Positions 1-8,496 of a DNA stretch of 21,820 bases are shown one piece after another. The notes under the pieces are model-generated. The model was given only the letters and a program-made list of their open reading frames with translations. It was not told the DNA's origin and made no database searches. The DNA comes from Gemmatimonadota bacterium (lineage in GTDB: Bacteria > Gemmatimonadota > Gemmatimonadetes > Gemmatimonadales > GWC2-71-9), in NCBI GenBank assembly GCA_025361465.1, contig JANYAG010000118.1:1-21820 (forward strand), in the 5' to 3' direction. Both the position numbers and the translations under genes were made by a program. The number at the start of each line of letters is the position of its first letter. Position 1 is the first letter of the stretch.

Positions 1-87
1 CTCAGCACGGTGGGCGACCTCGCCACCTTGCCCCAGCGCGATGGGATCGACGGGGCCTTCGCCGCCCGGCTGGTCCGCGCCGGATGA
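1..87 (+). CDS. rsmB: C-terminal end of an RsmB-like 16S rRNA cytosine methyltransferase (partial)
   Basis: Only the last 28 codons are inside the window, ending at the TGA at 85-87. The tail reads as a short acidic stretch, a PQRDGIDGAF segment and a basic end (RLVRAG). This matches the usual end of RsmB/Sun-family m5C methyltransferases, where a P-x-x-G-x-DGFF-like strand closes the Rossmann domain. The family methylates C967 of 16S rRNA using S-adenosylmethionine. The stop overlaps the ATG of the PASTA gene (ATGA at 84-87), so the two are probably cotranscribed. No catalytic residue is visible because the rest lies upstream; another methyltransferase of the same fold is possible. Confidence 0.55.
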   Translation, partial: LSTVGDLATLPQRDGIDGAFAARLVRAG

Positions 88-818
88 GCCCCGCAAAGTC
101 AGATGCCCAGGTGCGCCGACGCCGACTGGTGATTGCCGGCATCATCGTGGCCGCGTCGCTGGCCGGATACCTGCTGACCTGTGCGATCTACCCGGCGCCG
201 ATCCTGCCCCGGCAGGTCTCGGTGCCCCAGTTGCGCGCGCTGCGCGGCGACAGCGCGCTTTCTCTCCTCGCGCGCCTGACCCTCCGGGGGCGGATGACCG
301 ACACCACGCGCGACCCGCTGGTCCCGGCCGGCGCCATCGTTTGGCAGTCACCCGCTCCCGAGACGATACTTCCCGAAGGGGCCATGGTGAAGTTGGCGGT
401 GAGCAGCGGCCCGCCGCTGGTCACCGTCCCCGACGTGAGCCAGTTCGACCTCGAGCTGGCGCGGGACGTCCTGCTGGCGGCGGGGCTGAAGCTCGGGGTG
501 GTCGATACGATCCACGGCAGCGAGGATTTCGGGACGGTGCTCACGGTGACACCGGCGGTTGGTTCGACGGTGCGCCTGGGGATGCCGATCGACGTCAGCA
601 TCAGCGCCGGACCCGCACCCGTGCGGCTGCCAGACCTCACCGGGTTGCCGCTCGGCGTGGCTCGCGATCGACTCGTGGCGCTGGGGTTTCGGGTCGGCAC
701 CTTGACGCGCCGAACTGACGGGAAGGTCGGTACCGTCCTGGGACAGTTCCCTGCCGGCGGCGAAATGATGGCACGGGGGAGTGCAGTGAACCTGACGATC
801 AGTGGGGCAGCGCAGTGA
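84..818 (+). CDS. Membrane-anchored protein with three PASTA domains, no kinase
   Basis: A 244-residue protein with a basic cytoplasmic N-terminus (RRRR at 11-14), one membrane helix at about 15-34 and a periplasmic region of three consecutive PASTA repeats at about 46-113, 114-180 and 181-244. Each repeat shows the family pattern: a VP-D-L/V opening strand, a helix ending in a hydrophobic LxxxGL/F turn, a central G-x-V strand with P-x-x-G and a final V-x-L-x-[IV]-S-x-G strand. PASTA domains bind muropeptides or lipid II in Ser/Thr kinases and some penicillin-binding proteins, but no catalytic domain is attached here. The start is the ATG overlapping the preceding stop, and the end overlaps the GTG of rpe. 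A role in sensing or binding cell-wall material is inferred from the domain alone. Confidence 0.88.
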   Translation: MSPAKSDAQVRRRRLVIAGIIVAASLAGYLLTCAIYPAPILPRQVSVPQLRALRGDSALSLLARLTLRGRMTDTTRDPLVPAGAIVWQSPAPETILPEGAMVKLAVSSGPPLVTVPDVSQFDLELARDVLLAAGLKLGVVDTIHGSEDFGTVLTVTPAVGSTVRLGMPIDVSISAGPAPVRLPDLTGLPLGVARDRLVALGFRVGTLTRRTDGKVGTVLGQFPAGGEMMARGSAVNLTISGAAQ

Positions 819-1480
819 CGGTACGGATTGCACCAAGCGTCCTCAACGCCGACCTCGGCCGGCTGGGCGAGCAGGTCACCGCCGCGGCCGAAGGTGGCGC
901 GGCGTGGATTCATGTCGACGTCATGGACGGGCACTTCGTGCCCAACCTCTCCTTTGGCGCCCCGATCATCCGCGCCCTGCGCCGGGTGACCGACCTGCCG
1001 CTTGACGTCCACCTGATGGTCGAGCACCCCGAGCGATACATCGACGAGTATGCCGACCTCGGTGCGGCGAACTTCACCTTCCATGCCGAGGCCACGGTGC
1101 ATGTCCAGCGCCACCTGGTCCGCGTGCGGGAGCGCGGGATGAAGGCCGGGCTGGCGCTCAATCCAGGCACTCCCCCAACCGTGATCGAGGAGGTCTGGCA
1201 CGACCTCGATCTCGTCCTGGTCATGACGGTCAATCCCGGCTTCGGGGGGCAGTCCTACCTGAAGTCGTCGGCCGCGAAGATTCGCCGGATCCGCTCCCTC
1301 CTGGTCGAGCGGAACCATTCGGCGATGATTGAGGTTGATGGGGGTATCACGGTCGACACCATCGCCGATGCACACCACGCCGGTGCCGACACCTTTGTCG
1401 CTGGAATGGCGGTCTTCGGCAGCCCCGACCCCGCCGAAGCGGTTCGCGCGCTCACGCGCGCTTGTCTCGGGAGAGCCTGA
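815..1480 (+). CDS. rpe: Ribulose-phosphate 3-epimerase
   Basis: A 221-residue TIM-barrel enzyme interconverting D-ribulose 5-phosphate and D-xylulose 5-phosphate in the pentose phosphate pathway. Visible family motifs are IAPSVL (5-10), HVDVMDGHFVPN (33-44), DVHLMV (64-69), the phosphate-loop-side segment MTVNPGFGGQ (137-146) and EVDGGI (173-178). The expected metal and catalytic residues are present: His33, Asp35, His66 and Asp175. Length is normal for the family. The start is a GTG at 815 whose last two bases are part of the PASTA stop codon (GTGA), with a weak GGGG at 804-807. The next gene starts 2 bp after the stop. Assignment is secure. Confidence 0.97.
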   Translation: MTVRIAPSVLNADLGRLGEQVTAAAEGGAAWIHVDVMDGHFVPNLSFGAPIIRALRRVTDLPLDVHLMVEHPERYIDEYADLGAANFTFHAEATVHVQRHLVRVRERGMKAGLALNPGTPPTVIEEVWHDLDLVLVMTVNPGFGGQSYLKSSAAKIRRIRSLLVERNHSAMIEVDGGITVDTIADAHHAGADTFVAGMAVFGSPDPAEAVRALTRACLGRA

Positions 1481-1482
1481 TC

Positions 1483-2016
1483 ATGTCACGACAATGGTTG
1501 ATCGTCATCGGGATCGTCGCCGCCCTGGCGCTGGGCACCTGGAAGCTGGTCATCTCGGCACCGCCCAGCATCCAGCTTGGCGTCACGGCACCCGACTTCA
1601 CCGCCACCGACCTGGCCACCGGCAAGCCGGTGTCGCTCTACCAGAAGTATCACGGCCAGGTCACGCTGGTGAATATCTGGGCCACGTGGTGCGCGCCGTG
1701 CCGGGAAGAGATCCCCGCCATGGACTCGCTCTACGTTGCGCTGAAGGACAAGGGGTTTCACATCGTCGGCGTGAGCGTCGATGAAGGGAACGACGATGTC
1801 GTCAAGCAGTTCGCCAAGGAATACCACATCAGTTTTGACGTACTCCACGACCAGCCCGGCAACATCAAGTCGACGTATCAGACCACCGGCGTTCCCGAGA
1901 GCTTTCTGATCGACAAGCGCGGGCGGATCGTCCGGATGGTGCCCCGCGCCCATCCGTGGAACTCCGTCGAGAGCCGCCACCTGGTGGAGACGCTCCTCGC
2001 CGAAACACCGAGCTGA
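1483..2016 (+). CDS. TlpA/ResA-like membrane-anchored thioredoxin (first of a tandem pair)
   Basis: A 177-residue protein with an N-terminal membrane helix (about 5-24) and a periplasmic thioredoxin fold of the AhpC-TSA/redoxin type. The redox motif is WCAPC (Cys70, Cys73) in an IWATWCAPCREE context typical of TlpA/ResA, and the conserved cis-proline lies in TTGVPESF. Such proteins reduce disulfides of apocytochromes c or other exported proteins. I place the start at ATG 1483 because GGGAGAG at 1469-1475 is a good ribosome binding site 7 bp upstream; an in-frame TTG at 1462 would overlap rpe and lacks such a site. The substrate is unknown. The second copy follows after 15 bp. Confidence 0.9.
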   Translation: MSRQWLIVIGIVAALALGTWKLVISAPPSIQLGVTAPDFTATDLATGKPVSLYQKYHGQVTLVNIWATWCAPCREEIPAMDSLYVALKDKGFHIVGVSVDEGNDDVVKQFAKEYHISFDVLHDQPGNIKSTYQTTGVPESFLIDKRGRIVRMVPRAHPWNSVESRHLVETLLAETPS

Positions 2017-2031
2017 GCCGGACCGCCGGCC

Positions 2032-2571
2032 GTGATCACGCGCGGGGGGGTGATGGCGGCCGCCGCGGTCGCCGGCATTGCCCTGGGCGCCTGGGCGATG
2101 ACCCGCAGCGCACCGGCCCCCGATCGGGCCGTGGTCGGCGAGCGGCCTCCCGATTACGTGGTGCGCCGGGTCCCGCAAGGGGACTCGACCCATCTGCGGG
2201 CCGTCTACAAGAACCACGTCACCCTGCTCAACTTCTGGGCGACCTGGTGCGGACCCTGCCGCGAGGAGATGCCCTCGATCCAGCGGCTCTATGCGGCCTA
2301 CCGGGCGCGCGGTTTCCAGGTGGCCGCGGTGAGCGTTGACGAGGGGGATGACGCCGCGATTCTTGCCTACGGCCGTGACGTCGGCCTGACGTTCGACCTG
2401 CTCCACGACCAGAGCGGCAACATTCAGCAGGTGTATCAGACCACCGGCCTGCCACAGACGTTCCTGATCGGTCGCGATGGCCGCGTCGCCTACATGACGA
2501 TGGGCGCCAGCGAGTGGGACGCCCCCGAAATGCGCCAGCGGGTCGAGCAATTGCTTTCCCAGGAAAACTGA
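2032..2571 (+). CDS. TlpA/ResA-like membrane-anchored thioredoxin (second of a tandem pair)
   Basis: A 179-residue paralogue of the preceding gene, with a short N-terminal membrane segment (about 7-24), a WCGPC active site (Cys73, Cys76 counted from the GTG start) and the cis-proline region TTGLPQTFLI. The two share long stretches around the active site and again around the LHDQxGNI segment, so they arose by duplication. The dipeptide between the cysteines differs (AP versus GP), which normally shifts redox potential. The start is uncertain: GTG 2032 and ATG 2053 are both possible and neither has a clean Shine-Dalgarno sequence. The TGA ends 1 bp before the tsaD start codon. Confidence 0.88.
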   Translation: MITRGGVMAAAAVAGIALGAWAMTRSAPAPDRAVVGERPPDYVVRRVPQGDSTHLRAVYKNHVTLLNFWATWCGPCREEMPSIQRLYAAYRARGFQVAAVSVDEGDDAAILAYGRDVGLTFDLLHDQSGNIQQVYQTTGLPQTFLIGRDGRVAYMTMGASEWDAPEMRQRVEQLLSQEN

Positions 2572-2572
2572 C

Positions 2573-3616
2573 GTGCGCGTCCTCGCCATCGAGACCTCCT
2601 GCGACGAGACCTCGGCGGCCGTGGTCCGTCGCGACGGTCACGCCATCACGCTCGATGGCCTGACGATCCTGTCGCAGGATGTCCACCGGATCTTCGGCGG
2701 CGTCGTGCCGGAGCTGGCATCGCGCGCCCACCTCGCCACCATCGGCCCCGTCGTCGACGATGCCCTGCACCAGGCGGGGGTCGGCGTCGCCGACCTCGAC
2801 GGCATCGCAGTCACGCGCGGCCCCGGCCTGCTCGGGGCCCTGCTGGTCGGCGTTACCTGGGCGAAGACGCTCGCGTGGCGCGAGCAGCTGCCACTGATCG
2901 GCGTGCACCACCTTGAAGGTCATCTCTTCGCACCGACCCTCGAGGATCCAGGCGCCCAGCCGCCCTTCACTGCCCTGCTGGTGAGTGGTGGCCACACCAT
3001 GCTGCTCGATGTCCCGGCCTGGGGTGTGTACCACCTGCTGGGCGAGACGCGGGATGACGCTGCCGGCGAGGCCTTCGATAAGGTGGGTTCGCTGCTCGGC
3101 CTCGACTATCCTGCAGGCGCCGCCATCGAGCGATTGGCGGCCACCGGTAATCCGGCACGATACCGCCTGCCACGACCGCTGTTGAAGCAGGCGCCCGGTG
3201 AGTCCACGTACGAGTTCTCGTTCAGCGGATTGAAGACCGCCGTCCTGCGCGCTACCGAGAAATCCGATAACCTGGAACGTGACCGCGCCGACCTGGCGCG
3301 TGGTTTCCAGGATGCCGTCATCGAGGTATTGGTGACGAAGACGAAATGGGCCGCCGAAGCGTACCAGCGTGACCTCATCGTCCTCGGTGGCGGCGTCGCG
3401 TGCAATCGCTCGCTCAGCGCCGCGATGCGGGCAGCCGTGGCACCGTTCGCCCGCGTGGCGGTGGCGTCACCGCGACTGAACACCGACAATGCGGCGATGA
3501 TCGGTGCGGCCGGAAGCTGGCGGCTCGCCCAGGGCGAGCGTGACGGTGTTGACCTCGACGCGCGCGATGCCGTTCTTTTGCCTGGGCTCATCACGACAAC
3601 AGGAGTTGGGGCGTGA
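2573..3616 (+). CDS. tsaD: tRNA N6-threonylcarbamoyladenosine transferase TsaD
   Basis: A 347-residue Kae1/Qri7-family protein that transfers threonylcarbamoyl from its AMP carrier to A37 of ANN-decoding tRNAs, working with TsaB and TsaE (not in this window). Motifs seen are the N-terminal IETSCDET (6-13), VPELASRAH (45-53), the metal-binding HHLEGH (His113, His117), LVSGGHT (136-142), FSFSGLKTAV (215-224), LGGGVACN (271-278) and the third metal ligand Asp305 in NTDNAAM. Length is normal. The start is a GTG at 2573 with AGGA at 2561-2564, 8 bp upstream. The stop overlaps the GTG of lgt. Confidence 0.97.
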   Translation: MRVLAIETSCDETSAAVVRRDGHAITLDGLTILSQDVHRIFGGVVPELASRAHLATIGPVVDDALHQAGVGVADLDGIAVTRGPGLLGALLVGVTWAKTLAWREQLPLIGVHHLEGHLFAPTLEDPGAQPPFTALLVSGGHTMLLDVPAWGVYHLLGETRDDAAGEAFDKVGSLLGLDYPAGAAIERLAATGNPARYRLPRPLLKQAPGESTYEFSFSGLKTAVLRATEKSDNLERDRADLARGFQDAVIEVLVTKTKWAAEAYQRDLIVLGGGVACNRSLSAAMRAAVAPFARVAVASPRLNTDNAAMIGAAGSWRLAQGERDGVDLDARDAVLLPGLITTTGVGA

Positions 3617-4446
3617 TCAACGCGTATCCCCTCGAGTTTCACCTCGGCAACTTCACGATCACCGGCTTCGGCCTGGTGATGATGCTCACCTTCCTGATGG
3701 GTGGCTGGATCCTCGACCGCGAATTGCGGCGGCTCAAGTTCAACACCGAGTACGCCGGCGACATGATCTTCGCCGCCGTGATCGGCGGGATCATCGGCGC
3801 GAAGCTCTGGTTCGTCATCCTCAACGGGGGCTCGCTGTTCGACCGCAGCGGCCTGGTCTGGTATGGCGGCTTTTTCGGTGGCACGCTTGCCGTGATCCTC
3901 AACGGGTGGCGACGCCGCGTGCCGATGCGCTGGACCGCGCAGGTGGTGGCCCCGGTGCTCGCCGGGGGATACGCGCTCGGCCGTGTCGGCTGCTTCCTGG
4001 TGGGTGATGACTACGGCGGACCGACTTCGCTGCCATGGGGAGTGCGGTTTCCCATGGGTTCGCCGCCGAGCACGGCCGCGAACCTGCGCCTCTTTCATGT
4101 GCAGGTGCCGGATGCGATTGCCGCGAACACCGTGATGGCCGTTCACCCGACGCAACTGTACGAAACCCTCACCATGCTGGTGATCTTTGCACTGCTCTGG
4201 CGCTGGCGCACGGCGTCACGCGGGACAGGATGGTTGTTCGGCGCCTACCTGGTGCTCGCCGGGATTGAGCGGTTCTTTATCGAGATCCTGCGCGCAAAGG
4301 ACGATCGCCTGCTCGGCACCTTTACGGTGGCGCAGGTCGCGTCCATCACGATCGTTCTGGTCGGAACAGCGCTGGTCACACGCTTGTCGCCAATGCCGGC
4401 CATCGATCCGGGACCATGGTTGGGCGACAACAAGACTCGGGCTTGA
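3613..4446 (+). CDS. lgt: Prolipoprotein diacylglyceryl transferase, divergent subfamily
   Basis: A 277-residue polytopic inner-membrane enzyme that transfers diacylglyceryl from phosphatidylglycerol to the lipobox cysteine of prolipoproteins. Support comes from the overall hydrophobic pattern of about seven helices, the WYGGFFGG segment (83-90), the central GRVGCFLVGDDYG (123-135, with the conserved Arg124), the HPTQLYE motif (178-184) and IERFFIE (218-224). It departs from the classical signature: the usual GRxxNFxNxE positions are Cys, Gly and Asp, and the His before GG in E. coli is Tyr84. The start is GTG 3613 (GTGA overlap with tsaD) with AGGAG at 3601-3605. A likely client, the lipoprotein at 18296, is in the same window. 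Confidence 0.92.
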   Translation: MINAYPLEFHLGNFTITGFGLVMMLTFLMGGWILDRELRRLKFNTEYAGDMIFAAVIGGIIGAKLWFVILNGGSLFDRSGLVWYGGFFGGTLAVILNGWRRRVPMRWTAQVVAPVLAGGYALGRVGCFLVGDDYGGPTSLPWGVRFPMGSPPSTAANLRLFHVQVPDAIAANTVMAVHPTQLYETLTMLVIFALLWRWRTASRGTGWLFGAYLVLAGIERFFIEILRAKDDRLLGTFTVAQVASITIVLVGTALVTRLSPMPAIDPGPWLGDNKTRA

Positions 4447-4471
4447 CAGGTTGTGCGGCGATCCCTAGCAT
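4443..4471 (+). promoter_or_regulatory. Sigma70-type promoter of the intergenic RNA
   Basis: TTGACA at 4443-4448 and TAGCAT at 4466-4471 are separated by exactly 17 bp. The -35 box is a perfect consensus match and overlaps the lgt stop codon. Nothing protein-coding follows on this strand, so the expected start point near 4478 would produce the short RNA described next. Activity is inferred from sequence only. Confidence 0.6.
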
Positions 4472-4477
4472 AGAATC

Positions 4478-4622
4478 AGTTGACGCGCAGTCGGCGTCGC
4501 ACGAGAAAGTCCCAGAACGAAGAAGGGTGAAGCGAACACATCCGTTCGTCTTCGTATACTCAGGGGGCGTTCTGGGACCTCCCAAACGAAGCGGCCCGCC
4601 AATCGGCGGGCCGCTTCGCTTT
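4478..4622 (+). ncRNA. Candidate structured small RNA, class unknown
   Basis: This stretch lies between the convergent lgt and FTR1 genes and has its own promoter and terminator. Three secondary-structure elements can be read directly. The first is a 5-bp hairpin, GACGC 4482-4486 with GCGTC 4494-4498. The second is a perfect 11-bp stem, 4509-4519 with 4568-4578, enclosing an inner stem of GCGAAC 4531-4536 against GTTCGT 4543-4548, extended by GAA/TTC beyond one bulged base. The third is the terminator hairpin. No ATG-initiated reading frame lies inside. I found no hallmark of SRP RNA (GGAA tetraloop region), tmRNA, RNase P or 5S rRNA. A 6S-like regulator is conceivable because of the long interrupted stem, but the length is short and this cannot be shown here. 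Confidence 0.5.
4587..4618. terminator. Bidirectional terminator hairpin between convergent genes
   Basis: A perfect 14-bp GC-rich inverted repeat, 4587-4600 with 4605-4618, closes a four-base AATC loop. Short T tracts follow on both strands (CTTTG at 4619-4623 on +, TTT from 4584-4586 on -). It would end the small RNA or lgt transcript from the left and the FTR1 transcript, whose stop is 28 bp away, from the right. Confidence 0.8.
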
Positions 4623-4645
4623 GCGGGAGATCGGTCGCCGCGCGG

Positions 4646-6748
<2,103 letters not shown>

Positions 6749-6750
6749 TC

Positions 6751-6776
6751 TCAATGGCTTTTGTTGAGGCCATTGA
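6751..6776. repeat. Inverted repeat next to the Fur box
   Basis: An 8-bp perfect inverted repeat, TCAATGGC 6751-6758 with GCCATTGA 6769-6776, has a 10-base loop. It lies in the short gap between acpS and the FTR1 gene and touches the Fur box. In RNA it would form a hairpin just before the FTR1 start codon, or it may be an operator. There is no T tract, so it is not a convincing terminator. Confidence 0.45.
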
Positions 6777-6809
6777 AAGTAGAGTCAGACGATCGGCTAT
6801 GCTAGGGGA

Positions 6810-7190
6810 TCAGCTTTCGAGGATGGCGACGGCAGCGGCCACGTCGTGGCTGTGGCTGAGGGAGATGTGGATCACGACCCGGTGCGGCGATAGCAGCTCC
6901 CGGGCGTGTCCAGTCAGGATGATCTCGGGACGGCCATCCGGGAGCCGGTGCACCCCGATCTCCCGCCACCCGACGGCGCGAGCCCCTGGCAGCACCTGGA
7001 GGGCCTTGTAGACGGCCTCTTTCGCCGCCAGGCGAGCCGCGAAGGCCGGCACCGGATCGGCGAGGCTGCGGAGATAGTCGCACTCTTCCTCGGTCAGTAC
7101 CCGCGCCATGATCCGCTCGCCGTGGCGCTCGAGCAGCGTCCTGGCCCTGCGGCTTTCGACGACATCGAGCCCGATCGCGATCACGGCCAT
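6810..7190 (-). CDS. acpS: Holo-[acyl-carrier-protein] synthase
   Basis: A 126-residue phosphopantetheinyl transferase that moves the 4-phosphopantetheine arm of CoA onto acyl carrier protein. The family residues are visible: Asp9 in IGLDVVE, the RLAAKEAVYKA helix with Glu58 and Lys62, and the closing SLSHSHDVAAA strand. Length is typical of the trimeric AcpS type. The start is ATG 7190, with GGAG 6 bp upstream; the long upstream extension of this open frame is the antisense or alternate frame of the next gene and is not real. It overlaps the end of the upstream gene by 10 bp and is the last gene of the long leftward operon. Confidence 0.95.
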   Translation of the reverse strand: MAVIAIGLDVVESRRARTLLERHGERIMARVLTEEECDYLRSLADPVPAFAARLAAKEAVYKALQVLPGARAVGWREIGVHRLPDGRPEIILTGHARELLSPHRVVIHISLSHSHDVAAAVAILES

Positions 7191-7804
7191 GGCAGGCTCC
7201 ACCAGAACCGGGCCACCGGCGCGAACCAGTCCGGTGCCGGCAGCTGGCCACCGAGCCAGGCCGCCAGGAGGACGGCCAGCGTGAGGATCAGGCCCGAGGC
7301 GATCCAGAGTGGACGGCGTGGCCGCTGCCACGCCGAGATCTCCTGCGCCCGTGCACTCCAGCGGGCCGATTCGAGCGCCGCAACGGTCACGGCCCCTTCC
7401 CATGCCGACTCGATCGCGAGGGCGCGCTCATGTCGGGTGGCATCGGTATCGGTGAGTCCTTCGAAGCGTTCCAGCGGCATTCCCTCGGCCAGAAGACGAT
7501 GCAGCAAAGCATCGGCGCCTTCCGCATCCGGGAGGAGGGTCGCCAGGCGACCGGAGGGATAGCGGGAGATGGCCGCGGCCGCGCGAAGCTCGCGCTCGGC
7601 CTTTTCGAGCACGCGCATTCGCAGCGAACGGGCGGCATGCTCGAACGCGGCCTGCCAGACCTCGTGATCGAGCTGGTTGTCGCGCTTGGCGACCAGCAGG
7701 GCGTCGAGCAGCGCGAGCCGCACGTCGTCGTAAGGCGAGGCCTCGCCGGCGGCGGCGACCCGGCCGAGGTCGGCGGCGAGTGGTATCGACATCGCGGCGG
7801 TCAC
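7181..7804 (-). CDS. Unknown protein with a C-terminal membrane anchor
   Basis: I do not recognise the 207-residue product. It has a soluble, largely helical N-terminal part (about 1-160) rich in Ala, Glu and Arg, one membrane helix at about 165-186 followed by GG, and a short aromatic tail rich in Trp and Pro (APDWFAP, WWSLPWP). With the helix near the end, the bulk of the protein should be cytoplasmic unless the topology is reversed. I choose the GTG at 7804 because GGAGG lies 7 bp upstream and the GTGA overlaps the stop of the phosphatase gene; an ATG 12 bp further in has no such site. It sits between a HAD phosphatase and acpS in a tightly packed operon. Confidence 0.75.
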   Translation of the reverse strand: MTAAMSIPLAADLGRVAAAGEASPYDDVRLALLDALLVAKRDNQLDHEVWQAAFEHAARSLRMRVLEKAERELRAAAAISRYPSGRLATLLPDAEGADALLHRLLAEGMPLERFEGLTDTDATRHERALAIESAWEGAVTVAALESARWSARAQEISAWQRPRRPLWIASGLILTLAVLLAAWLGGQLPAPDWFAPVARFWWSLPWP

Positions 7805-8496
7805 TGGATCGCCTCCAGCACGGCCGCCGTGTCTGCCAGCGTGGCGAATGCCGCGGCGGCGCCAGCCGCAAGCAGCTCGTCGGTGGAGAAGGAGCCGGTG
7901 GCCACGGCAATGGCCCGAGCGCCGATCGCGGCGCCGCAGGTGACGTCGGCTGGCGTGTCGCCGATGATCACGACTTCCTCGCCATGCGGCCGGCGACCGA
8001 ACCACGGGACGGCGCGTTCGGCGGCGATTGCCGGCAGGTCCGGTCGCGAGGCGCTATCGGATCCGAACGCGCCAAGCCGAAAGCGATCGAAGGCAATCCC
8101 GGCGGCACCGAGCTTGAGTTGCGCCCCGGGAATGACATTGCCCGTGAGCAGTCCGACCACGACATCACTCCGGGCATGCAACGCCTCGAGCAGCTCGCGT
8201 ATCCCGGGCAGGACCCGGACATGCTCGGCGCGCTCGTGCAACGCCGCCGGCAGGTGACCGATGTAGCGTTCGAGCAGGGCCGCGACCCGTTGTTCCGTCG
8301 CGGCGTCAGGCACGCCGGCCGCGTGATACAGCTCGGCGATGATCTGCGGATCGGTCTTGCCGTCGAAGCGCACCTGGTCGAAGAACTCCAGCTCCTCGAA
8401 TTCGTCGGCGAAGGCGCAACGAATGGCGCGACGGCCGGCCGACGCGCTGGAGAGGATCGTGCCGTCGATGTCGAAGAGCACCAGTCGGCGGATCAT
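7801..8496 (-). CDS. HAD-superfamily hydrolase, phosphoglycolate phosphatase-like
   Basis: A 231-residue haloacid dehalogenase-type phosphatase. Motif I is FDIDGT with the nucleophile Asp9 and acid Asp11, motif II is the LLTGN strand with Thr118, a conserved Lys128 follows, and motif IV is IGDTPADV with Asp180 and Asp184. An alpha-helical cap domain of the subclass I type lies between motifs I and II (about 15-95). Gph-like enzymes hydrolyse small phosphate esters, and the true substrate cannot be told from sequence. The start ATG 8496 overlaps the NlpC/P60 stop (ATGA) and the stop overlaps the next gene's GTG, so it is translationally coupled on both sides. Confidence 0.92.
   Translation of the reverse strand: MIRRLVLFDIDGTILSSASAGRRAIRCAFADEFEELEFFDQVRFDGKTDPQIIAELYHAAGVPDAATEQRVAALLERYIGHLPAALHERAEHVRVLPGIRELLEALHARSDVVVGLLTGNVIPGAQLKLGAAGIAFDRFRLGAFGSDSASRPDLPAIAAERAVPWFGRRPHGEEVVIIGDTPADVTCGAAIGARAIAVATGSFSTDELLAAGAAAAFATLADTAAVLEAIQ

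Noticed and set aside
188..1378. A 396-codon - strand frame, with another of 367 codons at 1486-2589 and of 349 codons at 3106-4155
   Set aside because: All lie opposite strongly supported genes (PASTA, rpe, TlpA, tsaD, lgt) and result from high GC suppressing stop codons.
4501..4582. 5S rRNA, SRP RNA or tmRNA as identity of the intergenic RNA
   Set aside because: A stretch around GAACACATCC recalls 5S rRNA, but the rest of the molecule does not fit. No SRP GGAA loop region and no tRNA-like ends of tmRNA were seen.
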